Origin: Cupriavidus oxalaticus | GTDB lineage: Bacteria > Pseudomonadota > Gammaproteobacteria > Burkholderiales > Burkholderiaceae | DNA: 64,000 nucleotides | Direction: 5' to 3' | NCBI RefSeq assembly: GCF_004768545.1 | Contig: NZ_CP038634.1 | Span: forward strand, 1,860,001 to 1,924,000 | Shown here: positions 60,544-64,000 of the stretch, in pieces | Layout of the letters: each line of letters begins with the position of its first letter | How positions within the stretch are numbered: position 1 is the stretch's first letter | Notes under the pieces: generated by a model | The model's input: only the letters and a program-made list of their open reading frames with translations | Told to the model about the DNA's origin: nothing | Database searches by the model: none | Translations under genes and position numbers: made by a program

Positions 60544-61059
60544 CTATCCCTGCGCCCGCAGCAGCTTGCGCAGCCCCTGATAAACCGCCTCCCTTTCCTG
60601 CGGCGACAGCATCCGGATCACTTCTGCCTGGCCCTTGCGTGCCAGCGGCATCACCTGGTCGTGCAGCGTCGAGCCGGCCTCGGTGATGGCGCAGATCAGC
60701 TTCTTGCGCGGCGTGTTGCCGGCCGAAGTCAGGCGTACCAGCCCGCGGTCTTCCAGCAGCCGCAGCGTGCGGCTGACCAGCGCCTTGTCCGAGGTCGATT
60801 GCGTGACCAGCTCGGAGAAGGGCAGTTCTTTCGCATGCGCCAGCAGCGCCAGGATGCGCCACTCCGGCACGGTCAGGCCGAACTGCTCGGCGTAGGGCTT
60901 GGTGACGGTGCTGCGCAGCGCGGTCACCAGCTGGCTCAGCATGGTGGTCAGGAAATTGTCGACAGTCAGGCCGTTGCCGGCCTCGTCGAGATCGGTCCAG
61001 GGGCTGGCGGTCAGTTCTGGCGCGGGCTGGCCCTGGGCGGGCGCGGCGTCACGGGGCAT
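60544..61059 (-). CDS. MarR family transcriptional regulator
   Basis: 171-residue MarR-type winged-helix protein: dimerisation helices, HTH LPFSELVTQSTSDKALVSRT then LRLLEDRGLVRL and wing TSAGNTPRKKLICAITEAGS. AGAGGAC precedes the ATG at 61059. It lies divergent from the Bug-molybdenum hydroxylase unit, and the 324-bp space holds copy 4 of the palindrome (61271-61290). MarR repressors of aromatic catabolism bind 16-20 bp AT-rich palindromes in exactly such settings, so this is the leading candidate for the shared operator; the internal IclR is the alternative. Confidence 0.9.
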   Translation of the reverse strand: MPRDAAPAQGQPAPELTASPWTDLDEAGNGLTVDNFLTTMLSQLVTALRSTVTKPYAEQFGLTVPEWRILALLAHAKELPFSELVTQSTSDKALVSRTLRLLEDRGLVRLTSAGNTPRKKLICAITEAGSTLHDQVMPLARKGQAEVIRMLSPQEREAVYQGLRKLLRAQG

Positions 61060-61218
61060 GCGGTCCTCTTGTCTGGGGTCTGCCGGCAGGTTGGTCGGGG
61101 CCGGTGGGCGGGCCAGATTGTCTCACAGGCCGCAGCGAGTCCGGTGCCAATGTCTCGTCATTACCACCAGAAAAAATCAATGAGCGAATATAAAAAGTCA
61201 ATTGGTGTTTTCAGTAAG

Positions 61219-61247
61219 TTGAGTTGTCAATATTTGCCACCTACAGT
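61219..61247 (+). promoter_or_regulatory. Putative sigma-70 promoter of the Bug/molybdenum hydroxylase unit
   Basis: TTGAGT (61219-61224), 17-bp spacer, TACAGT (61242-61247). The palindrome follows at about +17. Confidence 0.45.
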
Positions 61248-61270
61248 AGTCACGTTCCTGATGTGAACAT

Positions 61271-61290
61271 GTGTTTTACCAATAAAACAA
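61271..61290. promoter_or_regulatory. Candidate operator, copy 4 (marR/Bug region)
   Basis: GTGTTTTACCAATAAAACAA, with inner palindrome GTTTTACCAATAAAAC (61273-61288). Closest relative is copy 3 on the opposite strand. Confidence 0.7.
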
Positions 61291-61383
61291 CCGCAGTGTT
61301 GTGATCCATAAGCCAACCCTGTTTCGCGGTGTGCACAACAGCCCACCTCCAACGCCGCGACTGCGCCCCCTCAGGAGCTGTTG

Positions 61384-62373
61384 ATGAGACATGATCGCCC
61401 CCGCCGCCATTTTCTCGCCGCCACTGCCATGGCCGCGCTCGCACTTGCCGCGGGCAGCGCGGTGGCCGCGCCCTATCCGGCAAAGACCGTGACCATGGTC
61501 GTCGCCTATCCGCCCGGCGGCGATACCGACGCCATGGCGCGGCTGTATGCCGACAAGCTGTCCGCGCGCCTGAAGCAGCCGGTGATCGTCGAGAACCGTC
61601 CCGGCGCCGGCGGGGTGGTCGGCGCCAGCTTTGTCAGCCGGGCGCCCGCCGACGGCTACACGCTGCTCTACACGCCGAACCCGTTCACGCTCGCGCCGAT
61701 GGTGCTCAAGCTGGCGCCGGCCGCCAGCTACGACCCGCTGCACGGTTTCACGCCGGTGATCCAGACAGCGGTGCAGGCGGTGCTGCTGGTGGCCAACCCG
61801 GCCGCTGGTGTCAAGACCCTGCCGGAAATGATCGCGGCGGCCAGGGCGGGCAAGACCTTCACCTACGGCAGCCCGGGTGCCGGGTCGCCGATGCACATCG
61901 CCGGTGAAATGCTGAACCGCGCCGCCGGCGTGAAGATCCAGCACGTGCCGTACAAGGGCGTGGCGCCGGCGGTCAACGACGTGGTGGCGGGGCATGTGAA
62001 CTTCGCCTACGTCACGCTGGGTCCGGTGGCCCAGTACATCAACACTGGCCGGCTGATCCCGCTGGCGATCACGGACGCGAAGCGCTCGCCGCTGCTGCCC
62101 AACGTGCCGACGCTGGCCGAGCTTGGCTACAAGGACGTGGTAGTCGGTGCCTGGCATGGCGTGATGGCGCCAAAGGGCACGCCGCCGGAAGTGGTCAAGG
62201 TGCTGAACCAGCAGCTCAATGACGTGATCCGCCTGCCCGACGTGGCCGAGAAGATGGCCACGTTCGGTGCCATCCCGGTGGGCGGCGCGCCGGCCGCGCT
62301 CGACAAGGTCAATGCGGGCGACTACGAGCGCCTGGGCAAGGTGATCCGCGACCTCGGCATCACCGCGGAGTGA
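61384..62373 (+). CDS. Bug-family substrate-binding protein
   Basis: 329-residue periplasmic Bug protein with a twin-arginine-like leader (RPRRHFLAATAMAALALAAG, cleavage near VAAPYP). Mature marks: YPAKTVTMVVAYPPGGDTDA, VVGASFVSRAPADGYTLLY, YGSPGAGSPMHIAGEMLNRA, NVPTLAELGYKDVVVGAWHG. ATG at 61384 has CAGGAG 7 nt upstream; an adjacent TTG is rejected. Close paralogue of the Bug protein at 44395, and under the same candidate operator. Gap of 62 bp to the molybdenum hydroxylase gene suggests one transcript. Confidence 0.93.
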   Translation: MRHDRPRRHFLAATAMAALALAAGSAVAAPYPAKTVTMVVAYPPGGDTDAMARLYADKLSARLKQPVIVENRPGAGGVVGASFVSRAPADGYTLLYTPNPFTLAPMVLKLAPAASYDPLHGFTPVIQTAVQAVLLVANPAAGVKTLPEMIAAARAGKTFTYGSPGAGSPMHIAGEMLNRAAGVKIQHVPYKGVAPAVNDVVAGHVNFAYVTLGPVAQYINTGRLIPLAITDAKRSPLLPNVPTLAELGYKDVVVGAWHGVMAPKGTPPEVVKVLNQQLNDVIRLPDVAEKMATFGAIPVGGAPAALDKVNAGDYERLGKVIRDLGITAE

Positions 62374-62435
62374 GAGCAGCCAGCGCATCGATTCATGCAA
62401 CACGCTATTTGCAGCACGACACGCAGGAGGCCGGC

Positions 62436-64000
62436 ATGAGCAAGGCCATCGTGGGAACGTCCACGCCGCAGGTGACCGCGCGGGAAAAGGTCATGGGGCG
62501 CGCGCAGTATGCCGGCGACATCAAGCTGCCCGGCATGCTGCACGCCAAGGTGCTGCGCAGCCCGCACCCGCATGCGCGCATCGTCGGCATCGACACGTCG
62601 GCGGCGCGCGCATTGCCCGGCGTGAAGCTGGTGGTAACGGGACACGACGTGCCCACCCGCAGCTGGGGCCCGCACCGCAAGGAACAGCGCATCCTGGCCT
62701 GCGGCGTGGTGCGCCACGTGGGCGAGGAAGTGGCGGCCGTGGCGGCAGTCAGCGACGAGGTGGCGCGCGATGCGCTGGACCTGATCCGCGTCGAGTATGA
62801 ACCGCTGCCGGCATTGCTGACGCCGGCAGCGGCGCTGGCCGAAGGCGCGCCTGAGCTGCACCCCGGCACGCGCAATATCGGCCACCAGATGCGGATCGAA
62901 CGCGGTGACGTGGAAGCGGGCTTCGCCGGCGCCGCCGTTGTGTATGAGGCCACCTACGACATGCATTCGCAGTACCCGGGCTACCTGGAGCCGATGGCGT
63001 CGGTCGCGGCGCAGGACGGCAACGGCCGGCTGACGCTGTGGGCCTCGACCCAGTCGGTGTTCCTGGCTCGCATGCGGCTGGCCGAGGCGCTGGACCGGCC
63101 GGTGTCGACCATCCGCGTGGTGCAGGCCACCACCGGCGGCGGCTTTGGCGCCAAGATCGTCGAGGAGAACAACAGCCTGATCTGTGCGTTCCTGGCCAGC
63201 AGGCTGGACCGGCCGGTGCGGCTGGTCAACAGCCGGCTGGAGGACTTCCAGGGCGCGCGCGCCAGCGTGCCGATGACGGTCTGGTTGCGCATGGGCCTGT
63301 CCGCGGACGGCATGATCGTGGCCAAGGACGTGCGCATCACCGCCGAGTGCGGCGCGTATGCCGGCCTGGCCGGCGACGTGATGCATGTCACCGCCATGCG
63401 CAGCGACAACATGCACCAGGTGCGCAACGTGCGCTCGCACGCGGTGATGGCCTATACCAACAACCCGCCGCGCGGCGCGTTCCGCGGCTTCGGCGGCCAG
63501 CAGATGCAGTTTCCGCTGAACTGCCACCTGACGGTGCTGGCCGGCATGCTCGGCATCGACCCGATTGAAGTGCACAAGCGCAATGCGATTCCCGCCGGCG
63601 CGACCAGCGTGCATGGCTGGAAGATCAGCAGCACCGGCATGGCCGAGTGCCTGGAGATGACGCGCAAGGCGATCGGATGGGATCAGAAGCGCGCCACCCT
63701 GAACTTCGCCGCGCGCGGCACCGGCACGCGCCGGCGCGGCGTCGGCATCGCGGCGGCGATGCATGTCAGCGGCAACCGTACGCTGGGCAACTGGGACGGC
63801 TCGACTATCCTGCTCAAGCTCAACGAAGACGGCCGCGTGATGCTGCAGACCAGCGAATGCGACATGGGGCAGGGCGCCAACACCATGCTCAGCCAGATCT
63901 GCGCGCAGGAGCTGGGCATCCCGCTGTCGCACGTGACGGTGATGGTGCCCGACACCGACACCGCACCGTTCTGCCTGGGATCGCTGGCGTCGCGCGTGAC
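62436..64000 (+). CDS. Xanthine dehydrogenase-family molybdenum-binding subunit, 5' part
   Basis: First 521 residues of a large molybdopterin-binding subunit; the gene runs off the window. AGGAGG stands just before the ATG. Family marks: VTAREKVMGRAQYAGDIKLP, HAKVLRSPHPHARI, then VGEEVAAVAAVSDEVARDAL, TGGGFGAKIVEENNSLICAF, NPPRGAFRGFGGQQMQFPLN and SECDMGQGANTMLSQICAQE. The last is the Moco-binding glutamine region. Relatives hydroxylate xanthine, aldehydes, CoA thioesters or N-heteroaromatics such as nicotinate and isoquinoline. FAD and 2Fe-2S partners are not upstream and would be expected beyond 64000. In this locus it could attack a heteroaromatic ring. Confidence 0.92.
   Translation, partial: MSKAIVGTSTPQVTAREKVMGRAQYAGDIKLPGMLHAKVLRSPHPHARIVGIDTSAARALPGVKLVVTGHDVPTRSWGPHRKEQRILACGVVRHVGEEVAAVAAVSDEVARDALDLIRVEYEPLPALLTPAAALAEGAPELHPGTRNIGHQMRIERGDVEAGFAGAAVVYEATYDMHSQYPGYLEPMASVAAQDGNGRLTLWASTQSVFLARMRLAEALDRPVSTIRVVQATTGGGFGAKIVEENNSLICAFLASRLDRPVRLVNSRLEDFQGARASVPMTVWLRMGLSADGMIVAKDVRITAECGAYAGLAGDVMHVTAMRSDNMHQVRNVRSHAVMAYTNNPPRGAFRGFGGQQMQFPLNCHLTVLAGMLGIDPIEVHKRNAIPAGATSVHGWKISSTGMAECLEMTRKAIGWDQKRATLNFAARGTGTRRRGVGIAAAMHVSGNRTLGNWDGSTILLKLNEDGRVMLQTSECDMGQGANTMLSQICAQELGIPLSHVTVMVPDTDTAPFCLGSLASRV

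Larger units (their letters stand above)
61060..61383. other. Divergent control region, marR / Bug
   Basis: 324-bp, notably AT-rich at 61150-61300. Contains the promoter at 61219-61247 and copy 4 of the candidate operator. No gene recognised. Confidence 0.7.

Noticed and set aside
1..64000. CRISPR arrays, IS elements, prophage, tRNA or rRNA genes
   Set aside because: No regularly spaced repeats, transposase or integrase motifs, or tRNA cloverleaf were seen on reading both strands; a short tRNA could be missed by eye.

Overview
The window is about 64 kb of uniformly GC-rich DNA with the coding style of a Burkholderiales beta-proteobacterium. The gene mix points to Cupriavidus or a close relative: many orphan Bug-type periplasmic binding proteins, acyl-CoA dehydrogenase/CoA-transferase/CoA-ligase modules, a prkA-yeaH-spoVR operon and an ESPR-type haemagglutinin. 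This is an inference from gene families; no rRNA or other taxonomic marker is present. The density of accessory catabolic genes would fit a secondary chromosome. No tRNA, rRNA, IS element, phage gene or CRISPR array was recognised.

Layout. 1-2923: 5' part of a large filamentous-haemagglutinin-like exoprotein, cut by the window edge. 3302-4681: exported DUF1329 protein. 4874-10091: an acyl-CoA dehydrogenase pair, divergent from a CoA ligase and a Bug receptor. 10867-16458: a five-gene operon (MaoC-like hydratase, CitE-like lyase, MmgE/PrpD, family III CoA-transferase, acyl-CoA dehydrogenase) resembling itaconate/C5-dicarboxylate degradation loci. 16672-18077: small membrane proteins. 18112-21458: LysR regulator divergent from an SDR and a CoA-transferase. 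21551-29150: DUF6494 protein, AraC regulator, then two Bug receptors, a CoA ligase, an enoyl-CoA hydratase and an acyl-CoA dehydrogenase. 29609-34505: prkA-yeaH-spoVR stress operon. 34574-38158: two acyl-CoA dehydrogenase-like subunits and a LuxR-type regulator. 38639-44238: MscS channel, SDR, CoA ligase, DUF421 protein.

44395-64000 is the most distinctive part. It holds a porin and Bug receptor, a divergent alpha/beta hydrolase, and a long tightly packed operon: 101-aa protein, Rieske oxygenase, SDR, cupin, IclR regulator, atypical SDR, ThDP enzyme, aspartate-dehydrogenase-like protein, aldehyde dehydrogenase, extradiol-type VOC dioxygenase, Rieske reductase and an AAHS-type MFS permease. 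A MarR regulator lies divergent from a further Bug receptor and a molybdenum hydroxylase large subunit that runs off the end. Together these form a plausible complete route (outer-membrane entry, capture, uptake, ring oxygenation, ring cleavage, hydrolysis, aldehyde oxidation) for an aromatic or heteroaromatic acid that I cannot name.

Four AT-rich palindromes fitting GTTTTAnnnATRRAAC occur at 46770, 47165, 48206 and 61273, each at a promoter region of this locus and none seen elsewhere by eye. They look like the operator of one shared regulator, the MarR- or IclR-family protein encoded here, and would tie the scattered transcription units into one regulon.
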